Shown here: positions 1 through 12,987 of the stretch, piece after piece
Numbering within the stretch: position 1 is the stretch's first letter
How the letters are laid out: each line of letters starts with the position of its first letter
Assembly (NCBI RefSeq): GCF_907164915.1
Contig: NC_061869.1
Coordinates: 47,179,771 to 47,243,770, forward strand
DNA: 64,000 nt
Reading direction: 5' to 3'
From: Impatiens glandulifera
Lineage: Eukaryota; Streptophyta; Magnoliopsida; Ericales; Balsaminaceae
Made by a program: the position numbers and the translations under genes
The notes under the pieces: model-generated
Told to the model about the DNA's origin: nothing
The model's database searches: none
Seen by the model: only the letters and a program-made list of their open reading frames with translations

Positions 1-1117
1 CTTGGTCCTCAAGAACATCAAACTACAGGTTTAATGATTTTGTTTAAGGCATCAATCCTTAGATCCAAGGGCATGAGAAGCTTCGTATAGTTTTCAGGAT
101 CATTTATAACATCATACCAAAGTGTTATTCGACCGGGATGATGTTCCATTTAACTTGAACAATTTTGGTATAAAAAACGGGTTTTGAGTTTTCGATCTTT
201 AATGAAGCGTAAGGAGTTTGTCAATAGCTTCCTTATGCTTCATATGGTTGAATGAAACCAAAACATAAACACTAGTTGTTTGTTTTGACCAATTCAAGAA
301 CTTAAATTTTTATTTTTATAAAAAAATTAGTTTTTGATCAAACATGATCGGGATAGTTTATAATTGGTTCAAATAGGTTCGCAACATCATTAGAAACATG
401 TTGGACGACTTTTTGGGTTGTTGTTTTTTAGCAAAAACTCAAGAAAAGAAACCTGATTTTGAAAATTTTCAAAATTAAATTTGGGGTTTTCTGATTTAAG
501 TCGATTTATTGGATTTTGTTTCAAAAAAAAGCTTATAAATGATCCTAAGATCGTTTCCAATAAAAGAATCAAACAATCAAGTAGTATATAAAACTAACAA
601 AACTGAAATATAAAAATTTCAATTCAAAATGGTAAATTGAATTACAGTGTGATTGGAAGCTTACTTGGAGTTGGAGAACACTCCTTAACTCTTAAGGAAG
701 CTTCCTGAATTCCCGAATCAGAACCTTACAACCTTATGCAAAATTTCGCACTATGTCATACATACCCGTTAAAAAAACAGTCTTTACTTTATAAAATCTT
801 AGCTTTTGAAAAACTTCGCAATGACTAACTTTGTGTATCATCTACCAATTTAAACATATTTATATTTTAAATTGAGTGTTTTTTTAAGGTGTATTAGATT
901 AGTTAAATAAAGAATAGAGAAAATTAATTAAGAAAGAAATAATTAATTAATTTAAGAGAATAAGTACGACATAGTTTTGATGATGTGGTTTGAATAAAAC
1001 TAAGTTGTGACTTGAACAAAACTAAGTTGTTTAATTTGTCTTTAAGCATGTACAACTCATAAGACATATGTCTTCAGATGCAATCTGAAGCAAGCGTAAT
1101 CAGACGGAGTCTGAACT
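1..1117. other. AT-rich intergenic sequence
   Basis: No recognisable coding or repeat structure. The only open frames are short and low-complexity. This is the left flank of the gypsy element whose LTR is proposed to start near 1118. Confidence 0.5.
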
Positions 1118-2880
1118 TGAAACATCCCTAAATCTAAATTACCGGTCTAGAATAGAGATGGTGGATCCTAAGCATGCTTGAACATATAACATACAGAAAA
1201 CTGTCACATAAGCGTAAGCTAAAAGGTGTATTTTTCATTCAAAGACAAGTTTTATACACATAGGCAATGGATGTCAAAAGATACTGTAAAAAGGTTGGTA
1301 CTTTACTACAAATAAGTTCTAGTAGTTTGATCTTTTACAAAATACTCGGTCTAGTATAAAACAAAATACAGACATGCAGCATGAGTACACAAAAATACAA
1401 AGATAATCAACTATGGTCCCTCCTTCCACACTCATTCTTGCATGTTTCTTTTACTCCAAGGATCTCTTCAACTAACATATAAAACTATGGATGCGTACCT
1501 ACACCACACAAGCATAGTGAGTCTAATGACTCAACAAGTATTTAAGAGCTTAAAAATAATGCTTATAAAATGATTTCCTTCATGTTCCAAAGAGTAACTT
1601 ATGCATAAAAATGATTATAAAACTATGCATGTGAGTTTTAAAAGTATTTCATAATGGTAAATGTACAGAATTGACCCTAAACTCTTCAAAGCTGATCCTG
1701 ATGGAAATAATCCATAACTTTTGAGCACATGATTGGAATGCAACAATAGGAGTCCGTCTCTAAAGTCCACAATCATGTTTGGACACATGTATGTGTGGGT
1801 AGATATTCTGGGAGCTCGTCTCTAGAAGTGAGTCCCATATATAGCTCATCCATAACTTTGGAATCGGACTACTAGAGCTCATCTTGGCTAGTCTTCATCC
1901 CATAATATTCCGTCAAGTCCTTGGTATAGTTTCACCATGATTATGTAAAAACAAAACATGTTTTGGAAAATATAGCCATGCAAAGAAAATTAGAGTATCC
2001 TTTATAAAACAAGAACATGCAAGGCATAATATATCATTCCTTTGGTAAAACATGCTAAGATTCCATAAAACACAACATACTTTTGGAAACCTATTAATCA
2101 ATCTGGTTTATCATCAAAATCATGTACATGCAATCAAATCATGCTTTAAAATAACATGCATCATTTATAAGAAAATACATGAATTTATATATTGCATGTG
2201 TGGGGTTCTAAAGATGGTTTTAAGAAAGTTTCTTGCCTTATATTCCTAAGCTGTTAGGGATGGTTGATCTCCAATGGCTTCTAAGACTAGTTGTTCTTCA
2301 AAGATTTCTAAGGCTCCTAGTTCTATTTCTTTTTAGAGAGAGAAAGTGGCATTACTAAGAGAATGAATCCATGGTGAGTATTATATAGCCCAAGTCTTGT
2401 TAAGGTGGAATGGACAAGTGTCATTAGAATTTGCTAATTATTGACAACTGGATAACATGTGTCAATAGAACTTACTGAATATTGACATATGGAAGACATG
2501 TGTCAATAAAACTTAGTAAATAAAAGAAATGTGTCTTTATAATTTTGACACATGGTTAAGGCATGTGTTATGCATGAGCTGTTTTAAATAAAACTATGAG
2601 CTGTTTAAATAAAACTATGAGCTGGCATTGTAAAGCCTGGTAAAACTATGGGCAAAAGTCAAATAATTAAAGGAACTTGTCCAAAAGATCATTGGTCTCT
2701 GTCCTAATGAAAAATGTCTCGGTCCTAATGAAAAATGTCTCGATCTTAAAGCAATTGTCTCGGTCCTAAAGAAATTGTCTCGGTCCTATGTCTTGAATTT
2801 TCTGGTTTCCTTTTTCCTCGGTCTTTGGCCTTGGCCAGGACCGAAGATACTCGGTCCTAAAGTGATTTTTGGGTGTCATA
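1118..2880 (-). repeat. 3' LTR of gypsy element A
   Basis: Reading minus, the pol gene of element A ends near 2892. A pol/LTR junction resembling the one in element B follows (GGTAGAAT, then TGACACCC). From there leftward the sequence resembles the LTRs of elements B and C over long stretches, for example the ACCTACACCACAC block near 1499 and the CAAAGCTGATCCTGA block near 1687. The far end is placed at TGAAACATCCCT (1118) because it aligns with TGAGACGTCCCT, the terminus of the B and C LTRs. At about 1.76 kb it is close to their length but diverged, so A is a different subfamily. The outer boundary is inferred, because the matching 5' LTR is not in the window. Confidence 0.65.
2697..2796. 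repeat. ~21-bp tandem repeat in LTR A
   Basis: Four to five imperfect copies of a unit like TCGGTCCTAATGAAAAATGTC lie near the start (minus-strand U3 end) of LTR A. Short repeats like this are common in U3 promoter regions. A shorter AAACTATGAGCTG repeat lies just to the left (2589-2625). Confidence 0.7.
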
Positions 2881-2891
2881 ATTCTACCATA

Positions 2892-5739
2892 CTAATAAAA
2901 ATTTTCGACCTCGAAATTAAACTTACCGAATAATTCTGGATAATCACGTTGTATGTCCTGCTCTACTTCCCAAGTTGCTTCATCACTTGAATGGTTGCTC
3001 TAAAGGACCTTAACCATCTTGATCTCCTTGTTTCTCAGCTTTTTAACTTGTGTAACAATGATCTGTGTTGGTATTTCTTCATAGGCCAGATCAGGTGTCT
3101 ACTGCACTTCTTCATGATGAATAACATGGGTTAGATTGAGAATATATTTCCTCAAATTGAACACATAGAACACATTGTGAACTGTATCCAAATTTGGAGG
3201 AAGAGCTAATATATAAGCCACATCTCCAACCTCTTCAAGGATCTCAAAGGGATCAATGTATCTGGGATTTAATTTGCCTTTCTTCCCAAATCTAATGATT
3301 CATTTGTAGGGGGAAACCTTTAGGAAAACGTGGTCACCTCTATCAAACTTCAGGTCACGCTACTTCTTGACTACATAACTCTTTTATCGACTTTGGACTG
3401 TTAATAACCTTTCCCTGATCTCGCTTACAAGGGCCACGATATTAGCCATTATTTTTGGCCCAATGACAACACGCTCACCTACTTTATCCCAATGCAAGTG
3501 AGTCATACATTTCTTCCCATACAAAGCTTCAAAGGGTGCCATACCATTTGAAAACTGGAAATTGTTGTTGTAAACAAACTCGATCAAAGGTAATCTTGGT
3601 TTCCAATTGCCTCAATAGTCGATTAAACAAGCCCTCAATAGATCTTCTAAAGTCTGGATCACGCGTTCAGATTGACCATCAGTTTGTGGATGAAAGGCAG
3701 TACTGAATGCTAACTTGGTTCCTAGACCCTTGTGCAAGCTTTCCTAGAAATGCAAAGTGAATGAAGATCCCGGTCTAATACTATTTTTGCTGGAATTTCA
3801 TGCAGCCAAACAATTTCTTGTAGGTATAACTCTGCATATTGGGTCATTGTGAAAGTTGTGCGAAATGGCAGAAAGTGAGCCGACTTTGTAAGACGATCAA
3901 CTATCACCCATATGGCATTCATCTTTCGAAGGGTCACTAGTTAGCCAACTACAAAATCCATGGATATATCATCCCACTTTGAAACTAGTATGTGCAATGG
4001 GCATAACAAACCAGAAGGCTTTTGATGCTCGATATTCACTTGTTGGAAGTTAGACATTCACTAACATACTTCATTATATATTTCTTCATTCTTGGCCACC
4101 GGTACAACATTTTCAGTTCCTTGAACATCTTGGTACTACCTGGATGCACAGAGTAGGGCGTTGAATGAGCTTCATCCAATACTTCCTGTCTCAAAGAGTC
4201 CACAGCAGGTACCCATAATCTGTTCTTGTGATAGACCATGTCTTTCTTGGTTGTATACAAATAGGTGCCTTTCTTTTCTACTCTTTGTCTTCAAAGAGAT
4301 AGTTGTGGATCTTGAGCTTGACCCAACCGAATTCTATCCATAAGATCTGGAACAATAGCCAAGGTTGCTAGGATACACTCCTGCTTTGGCTCAATCACCA
4401 CCAGATTCAGCCTTTCAAATTCCAGAACTAAGTTTGGTTGTGCAGTAATCTGGTTCAGCGTGCTTGACTTACGGCTCAATGCATCTTCTACCACGTTGTC
4501 TTTCCCTGGTTGATAAACAATTTCATAGTCATAATCTTTAACCAACTCTATCCAGCGCCTTTGCCGCATGTTGAGCTCCTTTATATTGAACAAGTACTTC
4601 AAACTTTGATGATTTGTGAAGATCTGACACTTTTCACCATAAAGATAATGCCTCCAGATCTTCAAGGCAAACACGACTGCTGCTAATTCCAAGTCATGAG
4701 TGGGATAATTCTTTTCATGAGTCTTCAGCTGCCTTGAAGCATAAGCTACAACATTTCCATTCTAAATCAACACAGTCCCCAAACCATGCTTTGAGGCATC
4801 AATGAACATAGTAAATTTCCTACTTTAGCTGGAATTGTAAGAACATGAGCAATTATCAAACTGTTTTTTAATTCTTCAAATCTGCCTGCGCACTCTTCAG
4901 TCGAAACAAACTTTACATCTTTTTGGGTTAAGGTAGTAAGAGGCAAGGCGATCTTGGAGAATCCCTTGATAAATCTTCTATAATAGTCGACTAGACCTAG
5001 AAAACTTCTCACCTCAGTCACACTAGTGGGTGTAGCACAGTCCATTACTGCTTCTACTTTAGAAGGATCAACCTCTATACCCTTGGATGAGATAATATGA
5101 CCCAAGAATGCTATTTGACTCAACTAAAATTCACATTTGCTTAGCTTTGTAAAAAGATGTTTCTTCTTTAGTACTTTCAAAACTAAAGTCAAGTGTTGTT
5201 GATGATCTTCTTCTGTTCGAGAGTAAATCAGAATGTCGTCTATAAAGACCACCATAAACTGATCTAAGTAGGGGTGAAAGACCCTATTCATCAACTCCAT
5301 AAAGACAAATGGTGCATTAGTCAACCCAAAAGGTATCACCAGAAACTCGTAGTGCCCATAACGAGTTCTAAATGCTGTCTTCTTTACATCTTCATCCTTG
5401 ACACATATTTGATGGTAGCATGACCTTAGATCTATATTGGAGAAGACTGAAGCACCTTTTAATTGGTCGAACAGATCATCTATCCTAGGAAAATGATATT
5501 TGTTCTTAATTGTCACCTTGTTCAGCTCACGATAATCAATACAAAGACATTGGGATTCATCATTCTTCTTCACAAGTAGCACTGGTGCTCCCCATGGGGA
5601 CACACTTGGGCGGATGAAACCCTTGCTTAAATAGTCTTCTAATTGATCTTTCAGCTCCTTCAACTCCGTGGGTGTTAACCTATAAGGTGCCTTTGAAATT
5701 GGAAGAGTTCCAACCGTCAACGTGATGCCAAACTCTACC
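2892..5739 (-). pseudogene. Element A pol, 3' part (RT, RNase H, integrase, chromodomain-like tail)
   Basis: Decayed Ty3/gypsy polyprotein read right to left. It has reverse transcriptase (5124-5720, with the active site as V-F-I-D-D near 5240), the rest of RT and RNase H (4291-5123), the integrase zinc-binding domain (4036-4260), the integrase core (3722-3937) and the integrase C-terminus with chromodomain-like tail (2892-3587). Several stops and frameshifts separate the blocks. The reading frame stops abruptly at 5739 because element B inserted here. It resumes in the same sense at 17655 once one CTACC copy is discounted. Order PR-RT-RH-INT plus the C-terminal extension is typical of the Tekay/Del chromovirus lineage. 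Not functional. Confidence 0.9.
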
Positions 5740-7570
5740 TGTTATGCCCAAACTCATATTTTTCTGTTCAAAAAGGCTAGTAGGGTCAAGGGTGCAATTA
5801 TGGAATTGTTCACCCTTATGTATTTATTTATGGGTCATTTTAGGAAGAGACTTATATTATTATTACTAGGGGCTGAGATATAAAAAGGCTGTGCTAATTA
5901 TATTATGGGACAATTTGTAGGAAAACCATGGTAGAAGAGGCTCAAACTTAATACTTAGGAATAGACTTGCTGCTGATATTATGAATTGGGATAAAATTGC
6001 TATGTGTTAAATTATAAATATAGCCAAAATGTATAAGGGACATGGTATACTAGAGGCTTTTATTTTTACTTAGCCAATTTTTAATAAAATCAGCAAGTTG
6101 CATGGACCCATGTAAGGGGACCCACCAGAATAATTAGGATAAGTTTAAATCCTAATTAATTCCCTCTTTAGTCAATAATTAAACCAACTTGCCTATTAAT
6201 TAATTTGGACACATGGCATCCTAAAAACACCCCACCATAACCATTTGCATGCCTTCCATTTAACCTAGTTGCATACAATCCACCTTGCATATCAGCCCTT
6301 TAAATATACCCTTAGCCATTTATTTTCTTCATCAGCAAATTTCATTTTCTCTCTATAAGCCAAACTTAGGAGCTTTGAAGAGAAGCAAGAGCAACCCTAG
6401 CAAAGACTATCTTCTTTATCCAATTTCGAAATTAAGGCAAGTCTTTCTCAAAATCACTCTTAAAACCCACACATAGCTATTTATATCAAGTACTTTCTGC
6501 CCAGGTTTTCATATATGTTTGAAATATATGTTTTTATGGCATAACATGGGTTTTATGGACCAATCTGGTTTATAAACATACTGTTTTATCAAGCATAACA
6601 ATGGTCATCATCTTTTCCAGAAAATACTAGGGTTTCTTGATTTGTTAAGTATAAACTTTTATAAAACAGAAACTCTTAAGGTTTATGCATACATGGGCGC
6701 ATACTATTATGGATGAATGAGTATTGACGGAAAAGGGAGGAGGCTGACTGGCATGAGCTCTAGTCAGCCAATTCCACATGTACTCTAATTACTGCTAATT
6801 TATGGGACCAGAGCTCTAGGCTGGCTGGATTATTTATGGGACCAGAGTATTTGGCATGAGCTCTAATTACTGCTGCCCAACTAAAAGATGGTCCAAACAG
6901 GTTTAGGATTTTTAGGGATGGACTCCTAATTGTGCCTTTTCCAAATACGGCTCAAATAGATTCCTAACCTTCAGGGTCAGCTCTGAATGGTGTAGGGTCA
7001 AACATGGCTCAAGATGTTACTGTACAGGCCCATTAACTCATATTTTCTAAACATGCATATGGCTTTTTATGGACTGATCATCTTTTAAAGAATGAATCTT
7101 TTATGCACACATTTTTCTTTTTAAAAGCAAAGCATCCCAGCAGGTTTTACAATATTTAATTGCTTGTTGAGTCTTTAGACTCATTATGTTGTGTGTGGTG
7201 TAGGTACCCAGCCTTAGTTTTTGTACACTCGAAGGAATGAGGCTTGGAGAGGAGCAAGCTGTGGGAGAAAGTGTGGGAGGAGGGACCGAGGCTGTTAGAT
7301 TTAATTGTCTTTTGTATCAACACTTCACAATTATTTTTGGGTCCTTTCTTACTGTCTAATGGTCCCTGTATATAAAACTTGTACAGAAACATGTTAGCAT
7401 GATGGTTTATAGGTTATCTTGTTGTAGTTTTGTTGCTGTTTGATGCAACTTGTATATATAAAATATATTTTTGAACAGAACAAGCGTATATGGCTTCAGC
7501 TAGGGCTCTTAAAGTTAAATAAAGGTACAGGTTGAGTAGTAGTTATTAGTATATGAGCAGGGACGTCTCA
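5740..7570 (+). repeat. 5' LTR of element B
   Basis: Begins TGTTATGCCC and ends GGACGTCTCA, directly followed by the primer-binding site. It is 1831 bp against 1610 bp for the 3' LTR. The difference is mainly a 185-bp block (7326-7510) missing from the 3' LTR and a short extra stretch near 6785-6825 where a GGGACCAGAG-type segment appears twice. Confidence 0.93.
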
Positions 7571-7572
7571 GT

Positions 7573-7590
7573 TGGTATCAGAGCAACGGT
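7573..7590 (+). promoter_or_regulatory. Primer-binding site of element B
   Basis: TGGTATCAGAGC lies two bases after the LTR end. It is complementary to the 3' end of plant initiator methionine tRNA, the usual primer for minus-strand DNA synthesis in plant gypsy and copia elements. Confidence 0.9.
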
Positions 7591-7782
7591 CCCGATCCTT
7601 AGTACTTCCACACTCCAGCTCCTACAGTTTCATCTCCAAGATCTCGCCTTCAAATGTTTGTAAGTTTTATGTGATTAAATGTGATATTATGATCGATGAT
7701 AGGGAATAAGAATTCAGTTTATATGGTTTGAAAATATGCTAAGCTTTTCTTAGGGTCTATATGTGATTTTAGATCTAAGACA

Positions 7783-8950
7783 ATGGGGAAAGCTGCCAAG
7801 GCCCAGTCTTCATCATCTTCTGCAGCAACGGAGCCAGATCAGAATAAACTTTTAACAGGACTAATTGAGACCTTGAAGGAGCAAATCGTCTTCAAGGGGA
7901 ACAAATGAGGGCAATGTTTCAGAATAATAATCATAGTAGTACTCACAACAATCATGAAGGAGGGCAAGCTCCTGTTTACAAGCAGTTCATGACATTTAAG
8001 CCAGCTGAGTTCAGGGGTAGCACAGATCCAATTATTTCTGAAGAGTGGGTTCAGTCCATGGAAATCATCTTTGAGTTTATGCAGATTACAGAAGTGGAAA
8101 GGGTCAAGTGTGCCACTTTTATGTTGAAGGATGATGCACGAATTTGGTGGAAGGGGGCTAAGGTAGCACTTGATCTTAACAACATAACTTGGAGAGAGTT
8201 CAAGGAGGTCTTTTATGGGAAATATTTTATTTTGAGCACAAGAAACAAACTAGCACGGGAATTTCTGGAAATTAAGCAAGGAGATTCTAGTATTGCAGAT
8301 TATGTGAAAAGATTTGAAAGAGGCAACTATTTTGCTCCAATGATTACCGACAATGCTTCCATGGAGCTTAATCATTTTCTTGAGGGACTCAATGCTACAA
8401 TCCGTCGGGATGTAAGGCTTAGTAATCCTTCTTCCATGAGGGAAACGATTGACCGAGCTCTAATGGCTGAGAAGGACAACCAAGATATTATTAGGGAGGC
8501 TCAGGCCAAGAGGACCAGTTATCAAGGAAGGGATTCTCATGTTCCAGCAATGAAGAGGCCTTTTAATTAGTCCTTCAATAGAAATCTTTTGCCCCAGTCA
8601 TCTTATAATCAAACTGCTAATTCTCAACATTCTCAACAGCCAAGGAACTTCTACCACAACAACAACAACCAAAGATTTTCTCAAAGGCCCCATCAGTCAC
8701 CACAATCAAAGAGGGTTCAACTAGCTGGATCAGTATCTTCAGCCAAATCTTCCAACACTCCAATTCTAGTATGTACCATCTGTGGGAAGACTCATATAGG
8801 GAGTTGTATTCAAGGGTCCAATGTCTGTTTCTTATGTAAGCAGCGAGGGCACATCCAGAGGGACTGTCCCAAGAAGAATGAGGTTGCACCAGGGAGGGTT
8901 TTGTCAATGACAAGGGAGGAGGCCGACCCTAAGACCACGATCATACGGGT
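7783..8950 (+). pseudogene. Element B gag (capsid and nucleocapsid)
   Basis: The first ATG (7783) opens a short frame that is shifted near 7895 into the main gag frame (7905-8570). That frame holds the retrotransposon gag domain, with its typical W-x-x-x-x-x-I-F-E-F and A-R-I-W-W blocks. A TAG at 8568-8570 follows R-P-F-N and separates capsid from nucleocapsid (from 8589). The nucleocapsid has a Q/N-rich linker and an intact zinc knuckle, C-F-L-C-x4-H-x4-C, near 8830-8870. A further frameshift near 8955 separates gag from protease. In the virus-like particle, gag packages the element RNA. Here it is broken in at least three places. Confidence 0.9.
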
Positions 8951-8954
8951 AATA

Positions 8955-9269
8955 TTTAATAGCAAATATTTTAGCCAACACTTTGATAGACACTGGAGCA
9001 ACACATTCCTTTATTACTGCATGTTTTGTTCAAAAAACTGGTTTAAAACCTGAGGAATCGTTGATGGCATATAGCATATCACTTCCTTCAGGCTCTCACC
9101 TGAATTCTAATAAGATTATTAAGGACTGCCTAGTTTATAATCAGAACCATAAGATGTTAGCAGATCTTGTGGTAGTAGATATGGTAGGATTTGATGTGAT
9201 CCTAGGTATGGACTGGCTATTCCGACATGAGGCGTAGATTAATTGTAATAAGAAGACGGTGGTGCTAAC
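8955..9269 (+). pseudogene. Element B aspartic protease
   Basis: The frame contains I-D-T-G-A-T-H-S-F (8983 onward), the retropepsin active site, and ends in the V-I-L-G-M-D-W-L block typical of plant gypsy proteases. A TAG at 9235-9237 replaces a glutamine seen in element A (H-E-A-Q). Element C inserted immediately downstream at 9270-9274. The frame continues on the far side at 12988. Confidence 0.88.
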
Positions 9270-9274
9270 AGATC

Positions 9275-11065
9275 TGAGACGTCCCTGCTCATAGATTAAA
9301 ACTACTACTCGACATGTATCTATATTTACTTTAAGAGACCTAACTGAAGTCATATACCCTTGTGCTGTTCAAAAATATATTTTATATATACAAGCTGCAT
9401 CAAACAGCCACAAGTACTATAAAAGGATGACCTATAAACCATCATGCCAACATGTTCCTGTACAAGTATTATATACATGCAACATTAGACAGTAAGAAAG
9501 GACCCAAAATAAAATCAAGGGTTGATACAAAAGACAAGTAATTCTAACAGCCTCGGTCCCTCCTCCCACACTTTCTCCCACAACTTGCACCTCTCCAAGC
9601 CTCATTCCTTCAAGTGTACAAAAGCTAAGGCTGGGTACCTACACCACACACAACATAATGAGTCTAAATACTCAGCAAGTAATTAATTAATGTAAAACCT
9701 GCTGGAATGCTTTGCTTTTAAAAGAGAAAGCTGTATGCATAAAAGATTCATACTTTCAAAGCGATGATCAGTCCATAAAAAGCCATATGCATGTTTATAA
9801 AATATGAGTTAATGGGCCTGTACAGTAACCTCTTGAGCCATGTTTAACCCTACACCATTCAAAGCTGATCCTGAAGGCTAGGAATCTGTTTCAGCCGTAT
9901 TTGGAAAAGGCACAATTAGGAGTCCATCCCTAAAAGCCCTAAACCAGTTTGGACCGTCTTTGGGTTGGGCAGCAATAAATAGAGCTCATGCTAAATATTC
10001 TGTTCCCATAATAATTCAGCCAGTACATGTGGAATTGGCTGACTAGAGCTCATGCCAGCCAGCCTCCTCCCTTTTCCGTCAATACTCATTCATCCATAAT
10101 AGTATGCGCCCATGTATGCATAAACCTTAAGGGTTTCTGTTTTATAAAAGTTTATACTTAACAAATCAAGAAACCTTAGTATTTTCTGGAAAAGATGATG
10201 ACTATTGTTATGCTTGATAAAACAATATGTTTATAAACCAGATTCGTCCATAAAACCCATGTTATGCCATTAAAACATATATTTCCAACATATATAAAAT
10301 CTGGGCAGAAAGTACTTGATATAAATAGCTATGTGTGGGTTTTAAGAGTGATTTTGAGAAAAACTTGCCTTAATTTCGAAATTGGATAAGAAGATAGTCT
10401 TTGTTAGGGTTGCTCTTGCTTCTCTTCAAAGATCCTAAATTTGGCTTATAGAGAGAGAAAATGGAATTTGCTGATGAAGAAAATAAATGTCTAAGGGTTA
10501 TATTTAAAGGGCTGATATGCAAGGTGGATTGCATGCAGCTAGGTTAAATGGAAAGCATGCAAATGGTTATTGTGAAGTGTTTTTAGGATGCCATGTGTCC
10601 AAATTAATTAATAGGCAAGTTGGTTTACTTATTGACTAAAGAGGGATTAATTAGGATTAAACTTATCCTAATTATTCTGGTGGGTCTCCTAACATGGGTC
10701 CATGCAACTTGCTGATTTTATTAAAAATTGGCTAAGTAAAAATAAAAGCCTCTAGTACACCATGTCCCTTATACATTCTGGCTATATTTATAATTTAACA
10801 CATAGCAATTTTATCCCAATTCATAATATCAACAGCAAGTCTATTCCTAAGTATTAAGTTTGAACTTCTTCTACCATGGTTATTCCTAAAAACTGTCCCA
10901 TAATATAATTAGCACAGCCTTTTTATATCTTAGACCCTAGTAATAATAATACAAGTCTCTTCTTAAAATGACTCATAAATAAATACATAAGGGTGAACAA
11001 TTTCAGAATTGCACCTTGACCCTACTAGACTTTCCTAACAGAAAAAGATGAGTTTGGGCATAACA
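9275..11065 (-). repeat. 3' LTR of element C
   Basis: 1791 bp, complete, inverted relative to the LTRs of B and very similar to them. It carries the 7326-7510-type block missing from B's 3' LTR. Confidence 0.93.
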
Positions 11066-11101
11066 ATTCTACCCTACTTATAAAAATTTCGACCTCGAAA
11101 T

Positions 11102-11424
11102 TTACTTACGGAACAGTTCAGGATAGTTCTACTGCATATCCTGCTCTACTTCCCATGTGGCCTCTTCAACTGAACTGTTGTGCCAAAGCACCTTGACCAT
11201 ATTTACTTCTTTATTTCTTAACTTTCTGATTTGCCTGGCTAGGATCTGGGTTGGTCTCTCCTCATAAGATAAAATCCTTTGCTAACTGAACTTCTTCATA
11301 TTGAATCACATGGTTGGCATTAGGAATGTAATTCCTCAAATTGGACACATGAAAAATATTGTGAACAGCAGCAAGGCTTGGAGGCAATGCTAATCTATAT
11401 GCAACTTCACCAACTGCCTCCAAA
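11102..11424 (-). pseudogene. Element C pol remnant (integrase C-terminus)
   Basis: Encodes the final part of the polyprotein, including A-V-H-N-I-F-H-V-S-N-L-R and the chromodomain-like tail, and ends in TAA at 11102-11104. At its upstream edge an open frame runs on into LTR sequence (11262-11522), so the ORF seen there is a chimera made by the deletion, not a gene. It starts directly after LTR sequence at a TGG shared by both deletion endpoints. Confidence 0.9.
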
Positions 11425-12987
11425 ATAAAAGCCAAGGGTTGATACAAAAGACAAGTAATTCTAACAGCCTCGGTCCCTCCTCCCACACTTTCTCCCACAA
11501 CTTGCACCTCTCCAAGCCTCATTCCTTCAAGTGTACAAAAGCTAAGGCTGGGTACCTACACCACACACAACATAATGAGTCTAAAAACTCAGCAAATAAT
11601 TAATTAATGTAAAACCTGCTGGAATGTTTTGCTTTTAAAAGAGAAAGTTGTATGCATAAAAGATTCATACTTTCAAAGAGATGATCAGTCCATAAAAAGC
11701 CATATGCATGTTTATAAAATATGAGTTAATGGGCCTGTACAGTAACCTCTTGAGCCATGTTTGACCCTACACCATTCAAAGATGATCCTGAAGGCTAAGA
11801 ATCTGTTTGAGCCGTATTTGGAAAAGGCACAATTAGGAGTCCAGCCCTAAAAGCCCTAAACCAGTTTGGACCGTCTTTGGGTTGGGCAGCAATAAATAGA
11901 GCTCATGCTAAATATTCTGTTCCCATAATAATTCAGCTAGTACATGCATGTGGAATTGGCTGACTAGAGCTCATGTCAGCCAGCCTCCTCCCTTTTCCGT
12001 CAATACTCATTCATCCATAATAGTATGCGCCCATGTATGCATAAACCTTAAGGGTTTCTGTTTTATAAAAGTTTATACTTAACAAATCAAGAAACCCTAG
12101 TATTTTCTGGAAAAGATGATGACTATTGTTATGCTTGATAAAAAAGTATGTTTATAAACCAGATTGGTCCATAAAATCCATGTTATGCCATAAAAACATA
12201 TATTTCCAACATATATAAAATCTGGGCAGAAAGTACTTGATATAAATAGCTATGTGTGGGTTTTAAGAGTGATTTTGAGAAAAACTTGCCTTAATTTCGA
12301 AATTGGATAAGAAGATAGTATTTGTTAGGGTTGCTCTTGCTTCTCTTCAAAGATCCTAAATTTGGCTTATAGAGAGAGAAAATGGAATTTGCTGATGAAG
12401 AAAATAAATGGCTAAGGGTTATATTTAAAGGGCTGATATGCAAGATGAATTGCATGCAGCTAGGTTAAATGGAAAGCATGCAAATGGTTATTGTGAGGTG
12501 TTTTTAGGATGCCATGTGTCCAAATTAATTAATAGGCAAGTTGGTTTACTTATTGATTAAAGAGGGATTAATTAGGATTAAATTTATCCTAATTAATCTG
12601 GTGGGTCCCCTAACATGGGTCCATGCAACTTGCTGATTTTATTAAAAATTGGCTAAGTAAAAATAAAAGCCTCTAGTACACTATGTCCCTTATACATTCT
12701 GGCTATATTTATAATTTAACACATAGCAATTTTATCCCAATTCATAATATCAGCAGTAAGTCTATTCCTAAGTATTAAGTGTGAACTTCTTCTACCATGA
12801 TTATTCCTAAAAACTGTCCCATAATATAATTAGCATAGCCTTTATATATCTCAGACCCTAGTAATAATAATACAAGTCTCTTCCTAAAATGACCCATAAA
12901 TAAATACATAAGGGTGAACAATTCTAGAATTGCACCCTTGACCCTACTAGACTTTCCTAACAGAAAAAGATGAGTTTGGGCATAACA
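11425..12987 (-). repeat. 5' LTR of element C, truncated
   Basis: 1563 bp matching 9503-11065, the U3-R side of the LTR. The last ~228 bp of the LTR is missing because of the internal deletion. Confidence 0.92.

Larger units (their letters stand above)
9275..12987 (-). mobile_element. Gypsy element C: internally deleted Tekay-like copy nested in B
   Basis: Minus-strand element bounded by the same LTR termini as B (TGTTATGCCC at 12987 reading left; GACGTCTCA at 9275). A perfect 5-bp target duplication AGATC flanks it (9270-9274 and 12988-12992). It consists of a 5' LTR truncated at its U5 side (11425-12987), the last ~320 bp of pol (11102-11424), and a complete 3' LTR (9275-11065). The rest of the 5' LTR, primer site, gag, protease, RT, RNase H and most of integrase are gone. 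It depends wholly on relatives for movement and may have been deleted after insertion. Confidence 0.95.

Noticed and set aside
11262..11522. Open frame of 86 codons on the minus strand as a separate gene
   Set aside because: Half is LTR text and half integrase tail; it is a product of the internal deletion in element C.
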